Source of the DNA: Paraburkholderia edwinii
GTDB lineage: Bacteria; Pseudomonadota; Gammaproteobacteria; Burkholderiales; Burkholderiaceae
Length of the DNA: 64,000 nt
Reading direction: 5' to 3'
Assembly (NCBI RefSeq): GCF_019428685.1
Contig: NZ_CP080095.1
Location: 1,364,001-1,428,000 of the forward strand
Each line of letters starts with the position of its first letter. Position 1 is the stretch's first letter. Both the position numbers and the translations under genes were made by a program. The notes under the pieces were generated by a model. It worked only from the letters and a program-made list of their open reading frames with translations, did not search any database and had not been told where the DNA came from. This document shows, piece by piece, positions 26,501-34,479 of the stretch.

Positions 26501-26577
26501 TGGCGCGGCTGGCAGGATTCGAACCCACGACCCCTTGGTTCGTAGCCAAGTACTCTATCCAACTGAGCTACAGCCGC
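26501..26577 (-). tRNA. tRNA-Arg (ACG), copy 2
   Basis: 77 bases, same sequence as the copy at 26307-26383, with acceptor GCGGCTG/CAGCCGC, anticodon ACG and encoded CCA. The two genes are 117 bases apart and in tandem. Confidence 0.97.
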
Positions 26578-26746
26578 ACGCAGAAACGGGATTATAGCAA
26601 AGCTGGCAGAAAAGGGAAGCAGCATTCGGCGATTTGTCCCAATGCCGCGATCGTGTAGGCTTGAGAGTCAGTCGGGCGTCAGGCGATCGATGTCCACGCA
26701 TTAATGTTTCAGTTTCGGCTGTATAGGCCAGTATTGGCAGATCATC

Positions 26747-27322
26747 ATGAATAAGGCTTTCGTCAAAGAATCGAGCGACGACAACGACGACGATCTCGAC
26801 GTCGCACAACCGGACGTTCCCGCGGGAGCGAAAAACTACATCACGCCGGCGGGCCATCGCAGGCTGCGTACGGAGCTGCTGCATCTGATCGATGAAGAGC
26901 GGCCCGAAGTCGTGAAGCTTGTTTCGTGGGCGGCGTCGAATGGCGACCGTTCGGAAAACGGCGACTATATCTACGGCAAGCGTCGGCTGCGGGAAATCGA
27001 CCGGCGCATCCGCTTTCTCACCAAACGCCTCGACCTCGCAGAAGTGGTCAACAGCAGCACGCAGGAGAATACCGAACAGGTGTTCTTTGGCGCGACCGTC
27101 GAATATGCGACCGGCGACGGCGAAGCGCATACCGTGAAGATCGTCGGTATCGACGAGGTCGATCTGGACCATGGGCACGTCAGCTGGATTTCGCCGATCG
27201 CGCGCGCGCTATTGAAGGCGAAAATCGGCGATCAGGTCACGCTGTATACGCCGGCGGGTCCGGAGCCGATCGATGTGCTCGACGTGCAGTATCCGTCTGC
27301 CGAGGAAGAAGCGGCGGACTAG
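26747..27322 (+). CDS. greB: Transcription elongation factor GreB
   Basis: 191 residues. After an acidic N-terminal extension (about 1-27, rich in Asp) comes the Gre N-terminal coiled coil: NYITPAGHRRLRTEL, ASNGDRSENGDYIYGKRRLREIDRRI, with the GDRSENGDY acidic tip typical of GreB. The C-terminal FKBP-like domain follows. GreB rescues backtracked RNA polymerase by stimulating transcript cleavage. The extension makes it longer than E. coli GreB (158). Confidence 0.93.
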   Translation: MNKAFVKESSDDNDDDLDVAQPDVPAGAKNYITPAGHRRLRTELLHLIDEERPEVVKLVSWAASNGDRSENGDYIYGKRRLREIDRRIRFLTKRLDLAEVVNSSTQENTEQVFFGATVEYATGDGEAHTVKIVGIDEVDLDHGHVSWISPIARALLKAKIGDQVTLYTPAGPEPIDVLDVQYPSAEEEAAD

Positions 27323-27383
27323 CCTCTCGAGGGGGCGGCGATAACCCACCAACAGGAGCGTCAGAAAAAACGACGGTAGCAAT

Positions 27384-27408
27384 AAAAAAAGGCGCCGCAA
27401 GCGGCGCC
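27384..27408 (-). terminator. Terminator of the porin gene
   Basis: GGCGCCGC (27391-27398) and GCGGCGCC (27401-27408) form a stem with a very short loop; on the minus strand TTTTTTTATT follows. It lies about 40 bases after the porin stop. Confidence 0.85.
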
Positions 27409-27448
27409 TTCAATACTGCAGATACTGCTCTGTTCTTGATCGCTTGTC

Positions 27449-28588
27449 TTAGAAGCGGTGACGGATACCGCCGGTCACAGCAACCTGGTTGTTCGTCGCC
27501 GACGGCGCGCTCAGGCCGTTGATGATCGGGTGAACAATCGCGTTGTCGTTGGTCGTCACGTACTCAGCCTGCAGGTACACGTCCGTACGCTTCGACAGCG
27601 CGTAGTCCGTTTGCAGGTTGACCTGGTTGAAGTGCGGGTTCGTTGCTGCGAGGCTCGCCTTCGTGTACGTGTACGAACCGGCGATGCTCAGTGCCGGCGT
27701 CAGAGCGTAACGTGCATTGGCTTCGAAGTTCTGGAAGTGCGCGCTGTCCGGAGCACCGAAGGTCTGGCTGCCGCCGCCCGAGCCGAAGCCGGCCAGGTCT
27801 TGCAGATTGGTCTGCGTGTACACAATGCCGAACGTTGCCGGTCCGAGCGTGTAGTTGGCACCCGCGCCCCACGTCTGCTGACGCGTAGCGAAGAACGTGT
27901 TGTCGAGCGTGACCGCGCCGCTGCTGTTGATCGTGCCCTGGCTGACTGCGCCGGCGCTGTTGTTCAGTTGCAAATAGCCAGCGCCAAAGTTGAAGCCCGC
28001 GAAGCTGTACGATGCGCCCGCGCTGTACACGCGGTTGTTCGCGAAGCCATCAGCCTGATTCGAGAAGCCGTACAACGCGCCGAACTTGAAGCCGGCGTAG
28101 TTCACGCTCGTGAACTTGACCGAGTTGTTCACGCGGAACGAGTTGTTCAGGTTGTCGTTGTCGAACGGGTGGGCGAACTGCGTACCGCCGTATTGCGTGC
28201 CCGTCAGAGCCAGCGGAGCGACGAAGTCGACCATGCTGTCATATTGACGGCCGAGGGTCACGGCGCCGAACTGGTCGCTCGCGAGACCGACGAACGCCTG
28301 GCGACCGAACAGACGGCTACCTTGCTTGAGCGTGCCGTCGTTGATGCCGAAGCCGTTTTCCAACGTGAAGATTGCCTTCAGGCCGCCACCGAGGTCCTCA
28401 GCGCCGCGCAGACCCCAACGGCTGCCGTTGATCGAGCCCGTCGTTTCCTGCACGTTGCTGTGGCCCCGCTGATTGTTGGTATAGGTGATGCCGGCGTCGA
28501 TCAAGCCGTACAGCGTAACGCTGCTCTGCGCGTGAGCCGCAGTAGCAAACACGCCCGTCAGGGCGGCGACCATGAGTGTCTTTTTCAT
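27449..28588 (-). CDS. Gram-negative porin (OmpC-like, Burkholderia type)
   Basis: 379 residues. Signal peptide MKKTLMVAALTGVFATAAHA, then SSVTLYGLIDAGITYTNN, the opening of beta-proteobacterial general porins. GLRGAEDLGGGLKAIFTLE, LFGRQAFVGL, FGAVTLGRQYD and the C-terminal ...GGIRHRF ending in Phe (needed for BAM insertion) fit a 16-stranded trimeric porin. It lets small solutes through the outer membrane. ATG 28588 has GGAG upstream (an earlier ATG at 28645 would precede the signal peptide). Codon use is strongly biased toward preferred codons, as in highly expressed genes. Confidence 0.95.
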   Translation of the reverse strand: MKKTLMVAALTGVFATAAHAQSSVTLYGLIDAGITYTNNQRGHSNVQETTGSINGSRWGLRGAEDLGGGLKAIFTLENGFGINDGTLKQGSRLFGRQAFVGLASDQFGAVTLGRQYDSMVDFVAPLALTGTQYGGTQFAHPFDNDNLNNSFRVNNSVKFTSVNYAGFKFGALYGFSNQADGFANNRVYSAGASYSFAGFNFGAGYLQLNNSAGAVSQGTINSSGAVTLDNTFFATRQQTWGAGANYTLGPATFGIVYTQTNLQDLAGFGSGGGSQTFGAPDSAHFQNFEANARYALTPALSIAGSYTYTKASLAATNPHFNQVNLQTDYALSKRTDVYLQAEYVTTNDNAIVHPIINGLSAPSATNNQVAVTGGIRHRF

Positions 28589-28997
28589 CTTTGTAACTCC
28601 GAGAACAGGATGGGTTTTGGAAACCCAGGCTTTTAAGAAAACCATTCACGCGAGGCGCTGCGAGAGGCGGAGTTCGCGCAAAAACACGCTGACCAGGGCG
28701 CGTTCGTTTTCCGGTAGGCAAAGTGTAGAGATGCTGATCGCCGCGTGACCGTTCCAGTTTCTGCAATAATGTATTACGAGATGGGAAATGATCGCGACTG
28801 GGCCGCGCAGCCTTACTGGCAAAGGGCTTACACGCATTCGGGATGACCCTGGGGCATGTGTCAGCGACGTTGCGTTGTGTAATTGCTACGTCAAATGATG
28901 CGGAAAAACAACAAATATTCCAGCAAAGGTCTGATTATTGCCGAACCAGAAATGATTGTTTGTGAGCCGCGCGGCTAATCCGGTTTAAAGAGGGCGC
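28589..28997. other. Porin leader and divergent promoter region
   Basis: About 400 bases with no gene. The part from 28850 to 28950 is AT-richer than the flanks. It should contain the porin promoter, but I see no hexamer pair I would defend. At its far end is the -10 of the candidate small RNA at 29010. Confidence 0.4.
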
Positions 28998-29003
28998 TAT
29001 ACT
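28998..29003 (+). promoter_or_regulatory. -10 element of the candidate small RNA
   Basis: TATACT, placing the start of transcription near 29010. No convincing TTGACA-like -35 lies 16-18 bases upstream (CTAATC is there), so an activator or another sigma factor may be needed. Confidence 0.55.
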
Positions 29004-29009
29004 GAATTT

Positions 29010-29092
29010 TCTGCTTTCCGAAGCAGACTTTTTCGTTGACGAAAAAGATCTCCAAACTTTGTCAGCGCGACTTTACCGTCGCGCTTTTTTTT
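29010..29092 (+). ncRNA. Candidate small RNA with three stem-loops, divergent from the porin
   Basis: About 83 bases. Hairpin 1 is TCTGCTT (29010-29016) with AAGCAGA (29021-29027). Hairpin 2 is CTTTTTCGT (29028-29036) with ACGAAAAAG (29039-29047). A single-stranded stretch ATCTCCAAACTTTGTCA follows. Hairpin 3 is a terminator, GCGCGAC (29065-29071) with GTCGCGC (29078-29084) then eight T. A TATACT -10 stands at the right place and no open frame of note exists. The layout is that of an Hfq-dependent sRNA; targets are unknown, and the neighbouring porin mRNA is an obvious candidate. Confidence 0.65.
29065..29092 (+). terminator. Rho-independent terminator of the candidate small RNA
   Basis: Perfect 7-bp stem GCGCGAC/GTCGCGC with a TTTACC loop, followed by eight T. 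No upstream protein gene on this strand could use it within 1.7 kb except greB, which is separated by the opposing porin. Confidence 0.9.
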
Positions 29093-29138
29093 GCCCGCTT
29101 TTTGCCCGTCACTTATGTTCGGGCAGCTAAACATCCAG

Positions 29139-29402
29139 CTACGCGCGCCGCGTCACCGTAGTGGCTGCCCATTCCGGCGCCGGTGCCACGCTCCAATCTT
29201 CCATCACGTAATGTCGTGCGTCCATCGGGGAAGACAGCAGGTTCTGCCAGTGGTCGCCGTGCCAGACGGGATCGAACGATAGCGCCGCGGGCGCCGCGGC
29301 AGGCCGGCTTCTGGCCGAGAATTTTTCGGATTGATCGGTGAGCGGCGCGGAGAAACAGGCCGTGAAGCCGACTGTGAAGCGGCGAATGAAAGATAGCAGC
29401 AT
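29139..29402 (-). CDS. Hypothetical protein of 87 residues
   Basis: Start ATG 29402 has an excellent ribosome-binding site, GGGAGG five bases upstream. The protein begins MLLSFIRRFTVGFTACFSAP, which could be a membrane or signal segment. It continues with a polar region and a C-terminal part rich in Trp, His and Asp (FDPVWHGDHWQNLLSSP, HYVMEDWSVAPAPEW). I do not recognise the family. It lies between the candidate sRNA and the cold-shock gene on the opposite strand; its expression is supported only by the ribosome-binding site. Confidence 0.5.
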   Translation of the reverse strand: MLLSFIRRFTVGFTACFSAPLTDQSEKFSARSRPAAAPAALSFDPVWHGDHWQNLLSSPMDARHYVMEDWSVAPAPEWAATTVTRRA

Positions 29403-29736
29403 GGCAACCTCCCTCAATCTACTGCTGTGAACCATCATGTAATGCGGCACCACGCCGGACAACCCGTAAAAACACTTACGAAAACTCACGTTTTGTTACA
29501 TGTCGGCATAATTTCCTTGCTTCGCGCCAATAACGGTAAAAACGGCGCTATCACTTATTCCTCTATTTAAAAGAAATGCACGGATGCATCGCGCATTCGT
29601 CGAACGATAATCGGACGCTGGTAAACCATTGCTTGACGATTCACTGCATTAGCACGTATAAATGCCAAGCCGATATCGAATCGAGTTCGGTTCGGTGAAT
29701 TGACTGTCGTCTCAAAACAAATTCGAGGAAATGGAT
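29403..29736. other. Region between the 87-residue gene and the cold-shock gene
   Basis: AT-rich for this genome. It contains the cold-shock promoter (29633-29662) and about 68 bases of 5' leader before ATG 29737. The half nearer 29403-29560 holds nothing I can name. Confidence 0.55.
29633..29662 (+). promoter_or_regulatory. Sigma-70 promoter of the cold-shock gene
   Basis: TTGACG (29633-29638), an 18-base spacer and TATAAA (29657-29662) predict transcription from about 29669, giving a leader of about 68 bases. Confidence 0.75.
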
Positions 29737-29940
29737 ATGGAAACCGGTGTCGTCAAATGGTTTAACGATGCTAAGGGCTTTGGCTTTATCACTTCTGATG
29801 CGGGTGGCGATGATCTCTTCGCTCACTTCTCCGAAATCCGCGCGGAGGGGTTCAAGTCGCTGAAAGAGAACCAGCGTGTCTCTTTCGACGTCAAGACCGG
29901 CCCGAAGGGCAAGCAAGCTGCGAACATCCAGCCGCTGTAA
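29737..29940 (+). CDS. CspA-family cold-shock protein
   Basis: 67 residues, one cold-shock domain. [19 protein letters not shown] holds RNP1 (KGFGFI) and LFAHFS holds RNP2, the nucleic-acid-binding aromatic patches. It acts as an RNA chaperone/antiterminator. ATG 29737 is preferred over 29731 because CGAGG at 29724-29728 is at the right distance and METG is the usual start. Strong promoter and terminator flank it, so it is monocistronic. Whether it is cold-induced cannot be told. Confidence 0.95.
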   Translation: METGVVKWFNDAKGFGFITSDAGGDDLFAHFSEIRAEGFKSLKENQRVSFDVKTGPKGKQAANIQPL

Positions 29941-30286
29941 CGGCATCGTAGAATCCCGACGCCTGACGCAAGCCCTCGCATTGGCGAGGGCTTTTTGTTT
30001 GCGTAGCCGGAAAGCAATATCCGCCGATATTCAATTTAAAAGCATTTGATAGATTGGCCTGAAATATATCGATGATTATCAGATTTATCTCAAAAGAATA
30101 AATCGGGGATTCAGAAGTCACACGTATAAATTGATCTGGATCAATGCCCGCGTGATCGCGTGGCGTGCCGCCGAGGCCGCGCGGACGCGAAACTTTCGGG
30201 CAGGCCGCACGCGTGATAGTGCATACTTGGGCGGACCTCACTGCACCCTTATTGCACCTCCCCGCACCTTAAACCTGTTCTCATTC
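29941..30286. other. Cold-shock terminator and AT-rich gap
   Basis: Holds the terminator at 29971-29997, then an AT-rich stretch (about 30015-30130) without a gene, then the 5' region of the DnaQ/GIY-YIG gene. I see no clear promoter pair. Confidence 0.45.
29971..29997 (+). terminator. Rho-independent terminator of the cold-shock gene
   Basis: AGCCCTCGC (29971-29979) pairs with GCGAGGGCT (29984-29992), followed by TTTTGTTT, 30 bases after the stop codon. Confidence 0.92.
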
Positions 30287-31552
30287 ATGTCTGAAGCGTT
30301 CCTCGCGGTACCGGCGCCGGCCGCGCTCGATGTGCCGATCGCGTTTGTCGATCTCGAAACGACCGGCGGCTCGACCGGCGTGCATCGGATTACCGAAGTC
30401 GGCGTCGTCGAAATCGGCGCGCAGGGCATTTCGCGCTGGAGCACGCTGGTCGATCCGCGGCAGCCGATCCCGCCGTTTATCCAGCAACTGACCGGCATTA
30501 CCGACGCGATGGTGCGCGGCGCGCCGACCTTCGATGCCATTGCGCCCGAACTCTTTGCGCGACTCGACGGCAAACTGTTCGTCGCGCACAACGCGAGCTT
30601 CGATCGGGGCTTTTTGCACAGCGAATTCGAGCGTGTTGGACTCGCGTTCAATCCCGACGTGCTGTGCACGGTGCGGCTGTCGCGCGCGCTTTTCCCGGCC
30701 GAAAAGCGCCACGGACTCGACGCGCTCGTCGAGCGGCATGCGCTTGTGCCGTCGGACCGGCACCGCGCGCTGGCCGATGCGGATCTGCTCTGGCAGTTCT
30801 GGCAGCGCCTGCACGACCTTGTCCCGCTTGACGCGCTGCGTGCGCAGATTGACCGCACGATGCGGCGCTACCGGCTGGTCGGCGATCTCACCGAGGATTC
30901 GCTCGAAGCGGCGCCCGCGGGCTGCGGTGTCTATATGTTCTACGGGGAAGACGACGTTCCGCTGTTCGTGGGCCGCAGCGTGCGGGTCCGTCAGCGGATT
31001 CGCGCGCATCTGACGGGTGAACGGCGTTCGTCGAAAGACCAGCGGCTCGCGCAACTGGTGCGGCGCGTCGACTGGCGCGCGACGGGCGGAGAGCTCGGCG
31101 CGTTGCTCGCCGAGGCGCAATGGATTGCCGCGCTGCGTCCGAGTCACAACCGGTTGCCGCGCACGTCGAGAAGCGATCCGAGCGATGCGCCATGGCCGTT
31201 CGGCGGCGCGATCGTCTTTGAAGAGAGTGGGGCGAGCGGAAAACACGCTGGAGAAGCGCAGCCCGCGTTTCATGTCGTGGACCGCTGGTGCTATCTGGGC
31301 CATGCGCCATCGGCGACGGAAGCCCATAGGTTGCTTGCAGGGGAGACACCCACACCGCGAGGGTTCGAGCTGTCGACGTACCGGATTCTGCAGACGCATC
31401 TTGCGCGCGGTTTGCGCGTGATGCCGGTCGAGTTGCCGCAGTCGTTGCAGGTGTCGAGGGCGCCGGAGTCGACTCAGTCGCCCGATCTGGCCGCGCCACC
31501 CGTCCAGTCGACGGTCAGCGAGCCCACATTCATCGCCGCGAACGCCGGCTAG
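30287..31552 (+). CDS. DnaQ-like 3'-5' exonuclease fused to a GIY-YIG-like domain
   Basis: 421 residues. The N-terminal DEDDh exonuclease has FVDLETTGG (Asp22, Glu24), HNASFDRGFL (Asp106) and HRALADAD (His159, Asp164), a complete catalytic set. About residues 205-300 resemble a UvrC/Cho GIY-YIG nuclease (GVYMFYGEDDVPLFVGRSVRVRQRI), but GIY is GVY and YIG is FVG. The arginine after the motif is kept. The C-terminal 120 residues are variable. Such fusions (often annotated as DNA polymerase III epsilon-like or Cho-like) are presumed to act in DNA repair. ATG 30287 is the conserved start; upstream codons in frame are not conserved-looking. Confidence 0.8.
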   Translation: MSEAFLAVPAPAALDVPIAFVDLETTGGSTGVHRITEVGVVEIGAQGISRWSTLVDPRQPIPPFIQQLTGITDAMVRGAPTFDAIAPELFARLDGKLFVAHNASFDRGFLHSEFERVGLAFNPDVLCTVRLSRALFPAEKRHGLDALVERHALVPSDRHRALADADLLWQFWQRLHDLVPLDALRAQIDRTMRRYRLVGDLTEDSLEAAPAGCGVYMFYGEDDVPLFVGRSVRVRQRIRAHLTGERRSSKDQRLAQLVRRVDWRATGGELGALLAEAQWIAALRPSHNRLPRTSRSDPSDAPWPFGGAIVFEESGASGKHAGEAQPAFHVVDRWCYLGHAPSATEAHRLLAGETPTPRGFELSTYRILQTHLARGLRVMPVELPQSLQVSRAPESTQSPDLAAPPVQSTVSEPTFIAANAG

Positions 31553-32301
31553 CCCGTCGCGCCGACTCCGCCCGACTCGCAGACATGCCCGAGCGCGCGG
31601 TTGAGCGCTTCCGTTTGCGTCGCGTCATAACGCGTAAGCGATTTCCAGTTGGCAACGCCCTGGGCGACCCGCGTCGGGCAATCGGGCGCGGCGCGAAGCG
31701 CTTCTACCCGCCCGAGCGCGGCGATCATCGATTGCGTGAGTCGGTCCAGTTGCGGGCGCGTGCGCGTCGCGAGATCGGGCGCCGGTCCTTCGGGCGGCCG
31801 CAGTTTGCGCCACTGTTCAAAGAGTGCGTTCTGGACGTCCTTGCTCGCGTCGATCTGATCCTGGAAGAATTCGCGGGCGAACTCGGGGTCGACGCCCGCC
31901 GCCTGCGCGCGTTTCGCAACCTCGGCGAGTAGCGCGGCTTCGCGGCGCTCGTCGGTAATCGGGCGGTGATTGATCCACTTCCATTGCGCAACGGGTTCGG
32001 CCAACGCCAGCCGCTGCGAGACGAGCGAAATCAGGTTGGTGAGCGAGGTGTCGTCGGAATCGGCGCGGGCCGCAGCGGGCGCGAGCGCCAAAGCGAATCC
32101 GACCGTCAGCGCCGATACGAGCGCGCACAGCACGCGGAGTCTGGCGGGGGCGCCGGGCGCAGCACCGCGCCACGCAGTCGCTCGCCGACGTCCACGTGCG
32201 AAAAATCGGGCGATATCGAACGCGCGCAGCCCAACCCGCCACGGCTTCAGCGCGGTATCACCCGTTACGATGTCCCCGTTCGTCGTTACTTCGGTTCGCA
32301 C
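31549..32301 (-). CDS. Secreted chorismate mutase (AroQ gamma class)
   Basis: 250 residues. A long N-region is followed by a hydrophobic segment ending APAAARA (about residue 79), a signal peptide. The mature part opens LISLVSQRLALAEPVAQWKW and continues ERREAALLAEVAKRA and FFQDQIDASKDVQ, the helix-1 arginine/lysine/glutamine pattern of periplasmic AroQ-gamma chorismate mutases. These turn chorismate into prephenate outside the cytoplasm. The true start may lie further in, since the first 45 residues are Arg-rich and unusual before a signal peptide. It is convergent with the exonuclease gene, the two stops sharing a CTAG. Confidence 0.85.
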   Translation of the reverse strand: MRTEVTTNGDIVTGDTALKPWRVGLRAFDIARFFARGRRRATAWRGAAPGAPARLRVLCALVSALTVGFALALAPAAARADSDDTSLTNLISLVSQRLALAEPVAQWKWINHRPITDERREAALLAEVAKRAQAAGVDPEFAREFFQDQIDASKDVQNALFEQWRKLRPPEGPAPDLATRTRPQLDRLTQSMIAALGRVEALRAAPDCPTRVAQGVANWKSLTRYDATQTEALNRALGHVCESGGVGATG

Positions 32302-32435
32302 GACTTGCGTTGTTCGTCGAAAAACGCCCGCACGTGCTCCGGCAGTTCTGCCCCGAGAAATTCGACGCCCGCGGGTTCCGGATCCGGACTAAACACCTTG
32401 TCGGGGGTCGGAATCTTCGGCGGTTTCGTGTCCAT
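32286..32435 (-). CDS. 49-residue conserved-looking small protein
   Basis: ATG 32435 has GGAG seven bases upstream (GGAGAAAGTTC). The product begins MDTKPPKIPTPDK, continues with an acidic-proline stretch around FSPDPEPAGVEFLG, then AELPEHVRAFFDEQRKS, and ends CEPK. It overlaps the chorismate mutase start by 16 bases, so the two could be translationally coupled. Not recognised as a family. The good ribosome-binding site, proline/acidic composition and overlap favour a real gene, although no homology search was possible. Confidence 0.55.
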   Translation of the reverse strand: MDTKPPKIPTPDKVFSPDPEPAGVEFLGAELPEHVRAFFDEQRKSCEPK

Positions 32436-32604
32436 GAACTTTCTCCTTTACGAATCGATTATCTGCCTCAGTCCCCGTTTGCCACCAGTGCGGTTCACCG
32501 GAAAACCAGCGTTTCGCCACTTTCCTGTTGCTTTAACGGCACACTGGTTCCGCGGTTGAAGATGCGTGAATAGAATTTATGGATTGTCCTTAATACTTCC
32601 TCGG

Positions 32605-32697
32605 GACCACTTCGAGACCACTTCAGGTCCACTTCGACGTCGGGTCCCGCGTTAAGTCCCACCTCAAGTCCAGTTTCAGATCCCGCTTCAAGTACCC
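32605..32697. repeat. Degenerate 11-12 bp tandem array
   Basis: On the + strand GACCACTTCGA (32605), GACCACTTCAG (32616) and GTCCACTTCGA (32627) are followed by degraded copies. On the minus strand the units read GGACTTGAGGT, GGACCTGAAGT, GGTCTCGAAGT and GGTCCCGAGGA, close to the units at 2677-2778. Confidence 0.75.
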
Positions 32698-32714
32698 GCT
32701 GTTCGTGCCCTTGC

Positions 32715-32720
32715 TATACT
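32715..32720 (+). promoter_or_regulatory. -10 element upstream of the DUF2946 operon
   Basis: TATACT, 26 bases before ATG 32746. A TTGCTA-like context precedes it but I cannot define a -35 because the 11-bp array occupies that position. Confidence 0.5.
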
Positions 32721-32745
32721 GCGCGCTCACTTTTGCCAGGTAGCG

Positions 32746-33117
32746 ATGAAACGTTCGACACGCTGGATCGGCCTCGTATGGCTGGCGTTAGTACTTAACG
32801 TGCTGTCGCCGGTCATCGGTTATGCGCGCGTCGCAAGCGCGCGCGGTCCGCTCACGGTCGAACTGTGTCACGCAGCCGGCGCGCAGCAAGTCCGCATCGG
32901 CGCTGACGACGATGCGTCGAAGACGCATCCCGTCGTCGCGCACTGCGTGTACTGCCCCGGCTTCGCCGCGAACTTCACCCTCGGCGCAAGCCTGCCAGCT
33001 GTATCCAGCCCGGTGCGCGCGTTCGCTCACGTGCGAACGTTCGAACCGCAAACCGTATTGGTGCGCCGCAGCGTCCGCGTCGCCCAGCCTCGCGCCCCAC
33101 CTGAAACGCTGATCTGA
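32746..33117 (+). CDS. DUF2946-family protein
   Basis: 123 residues. N-terminal hydrophobic signal/anchor (WIGLVWLALVLNVLSPVIG), then VELCHAAG and the metal-ligand-like AHCVYCPGFAANF. DUF2946 proteins typically have this H-C-x-x-C pattern and occur beside copper-related genes in beta-proteobacteria. It is the first gene of a four-gene set with a receptor remnant, a Met-rich BNR protein and a thioredoxin-like protein. Location is probably periplasmic or membrane-bound. Exact role unknown. Confidence 0.8.
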   Translation: MKRSTRWIGLVWLALVLNVLSPVIGYARVASARGPLTVELCHAAGAQQVRIGADDDASKTHPVVAHCVYCPGFAANFTLGASLPAVSSPVRAFAHVRTFEPQTVLVRRSVRVAQPRAPPETLI

Positions 33118-33288
33118 AGCAACCGTCGCTTGCCGCGCGCCACCGTGCCTCGGCGCGACTGCCTGCGTTCGTCCGCCCGGCCATCTGCCGCGCTGCCGTC
33201 CACTCGCGTCATCCGGCACTTGTCGTGACGCAAGCGTGCGGCGTAAGTCAAAGCGCCGCGGCGACCCGATCACGATTTCAGGACTCTT

Positions 33289-34479
33289 ATGCGCACCGTC
33301 TTCGCTGCGCCGCCTGCGCACCGGCCGTTTCCGGTTGCCTGCATGGCCGCGCTCGCTGTGCCCTCCGCCTTTGCCTCTGTCTCGGCCGATCCGGACCCGA
33401 CTGACATCCATCCGCCCGACGCGCGCGTGCCGCTTTATGGCGCAGCGTCTCCTATCACCATAACGACGAATTCGGACAGTTCGTTGACGGCCGCACAGAC
33501 AACACAGACCGTCACTCTCACCGCCGCACGCGCGCATGTCGCGTTCGTCGCGACGATCGGTCGCAAGCGGAGCACCGCACGCAACTTCGTCGCGGCTGAA
33601 GACGCGTTGAAGTACGCATCGAGCCTTCCTATACGTAAACGCTTCACCTGCGATTGCAATTCCGTTTTCGCGGCACGCAGCTTCACAGCATCGCAAACCT
33701 TGGACGAACTCGGCTACACAGACCGCCTTCCACTGTCGAATCCGCACGGTTTGAGCGTTGTGTGTTTGCCGCGTGGGTCGTCGGCATTGCCGATGTCGCG
33801 CACGTCGCCGATGTCCTGGATGCCGCCTCGCGATATCGAGCACGTCGAAGTGCCGTCCGGGACGGTCTTCGCGCCGTGCACCGGCAACGCGACCGGCTCG
33901 AGCGTGCGGATTGCGACAGCACACAAGCCTCGAAGGCTCGACGCCTCGCCCGACACGCAATTTTTCCGGCGGCATTACGACGCTCCTTATGGTTTTGCGA
34001 AGACACCCGGCGGCGCTAATCAAGCGGTGCGTGTCGGAAACCCGATCGCGCGGTTCGCGTATCAGCCGACGCTCGACGGCCGTCTCGAGAGCAACTCCCG
34101 GCAGTCGCAATATGTGAGCCCGAACAGTTCGTACACCGCGAAGCCGTTCGCCGCGGCGGTGCCTGTGCCGGGAGCCGGGACTGATGTGCGACCGAACGCG
34201 GAGCCGCGCGTCATCGTCGATGCAAGGACGCTCGCGCGCACGCATCAGCCGAATCAAGTCGCCCGGATGGGCCGTGCAGCGATCATCGGGCGCCTTCGGG
34301 CAAGACCGGCGCTCGATCGTTGGAGCAACCGCCATGGGTATCGCAGCCAGGAATTTCGGAGCGATATCGCAGGTGATGGCGTCTATACGGGCGACGTGAA
34401 ATCTGGCGGCAGCAATGACACGATCGCGTGGACTACGTCCGCGCCGCAAATCGATGGAGAACTCAAATGGTCGCTATGA
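33289..34479 (+). pseudogene. Decayed TonB-dependent receptor remnant
   Basis: An open frame of 396 codons. Residues about 70-240 still follow the plug domain of TonB-dependent receptors: EDALKYASSLPIRKRF, then DIEHVEVPSGTVFAPCTGNATGSSVRIAT. In working receptors the latter reads I-E-R-V-E-V-x-x-G-P-x-x-A-x-Y-P-G-N-S-x-G. Key positions (GP, LYG, GNS-G) are altered and the 22-strand barrel is missing; only about 150 unrelated residues follow. Normal length is about 700. Both the heavy substitution and the lost barrel argue for decay with the frame kept open by chance or selection. It overlaps the start of the next gene. Confidence 0.55.

Larger units (their letters stand above)
32436..32745. 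other. Intergenic region with 11-bp repeats and the copper-operon promoter
   Basis: 310 bases. It holds a degenerate 11-12 bp array (32605-32697) and a TATACT -10 at 32715-32720 upstream of the DUF2946 gene. Nothing else is identifiable. Confidence 0.6.

Noticed and set aside
27458..28636. A 392-codon + strand frame opposite the porin gene
   Set aside because: No start signal or domain; the porin signal peptide, strands and C-terminal Phe prove the minus-strand gene.
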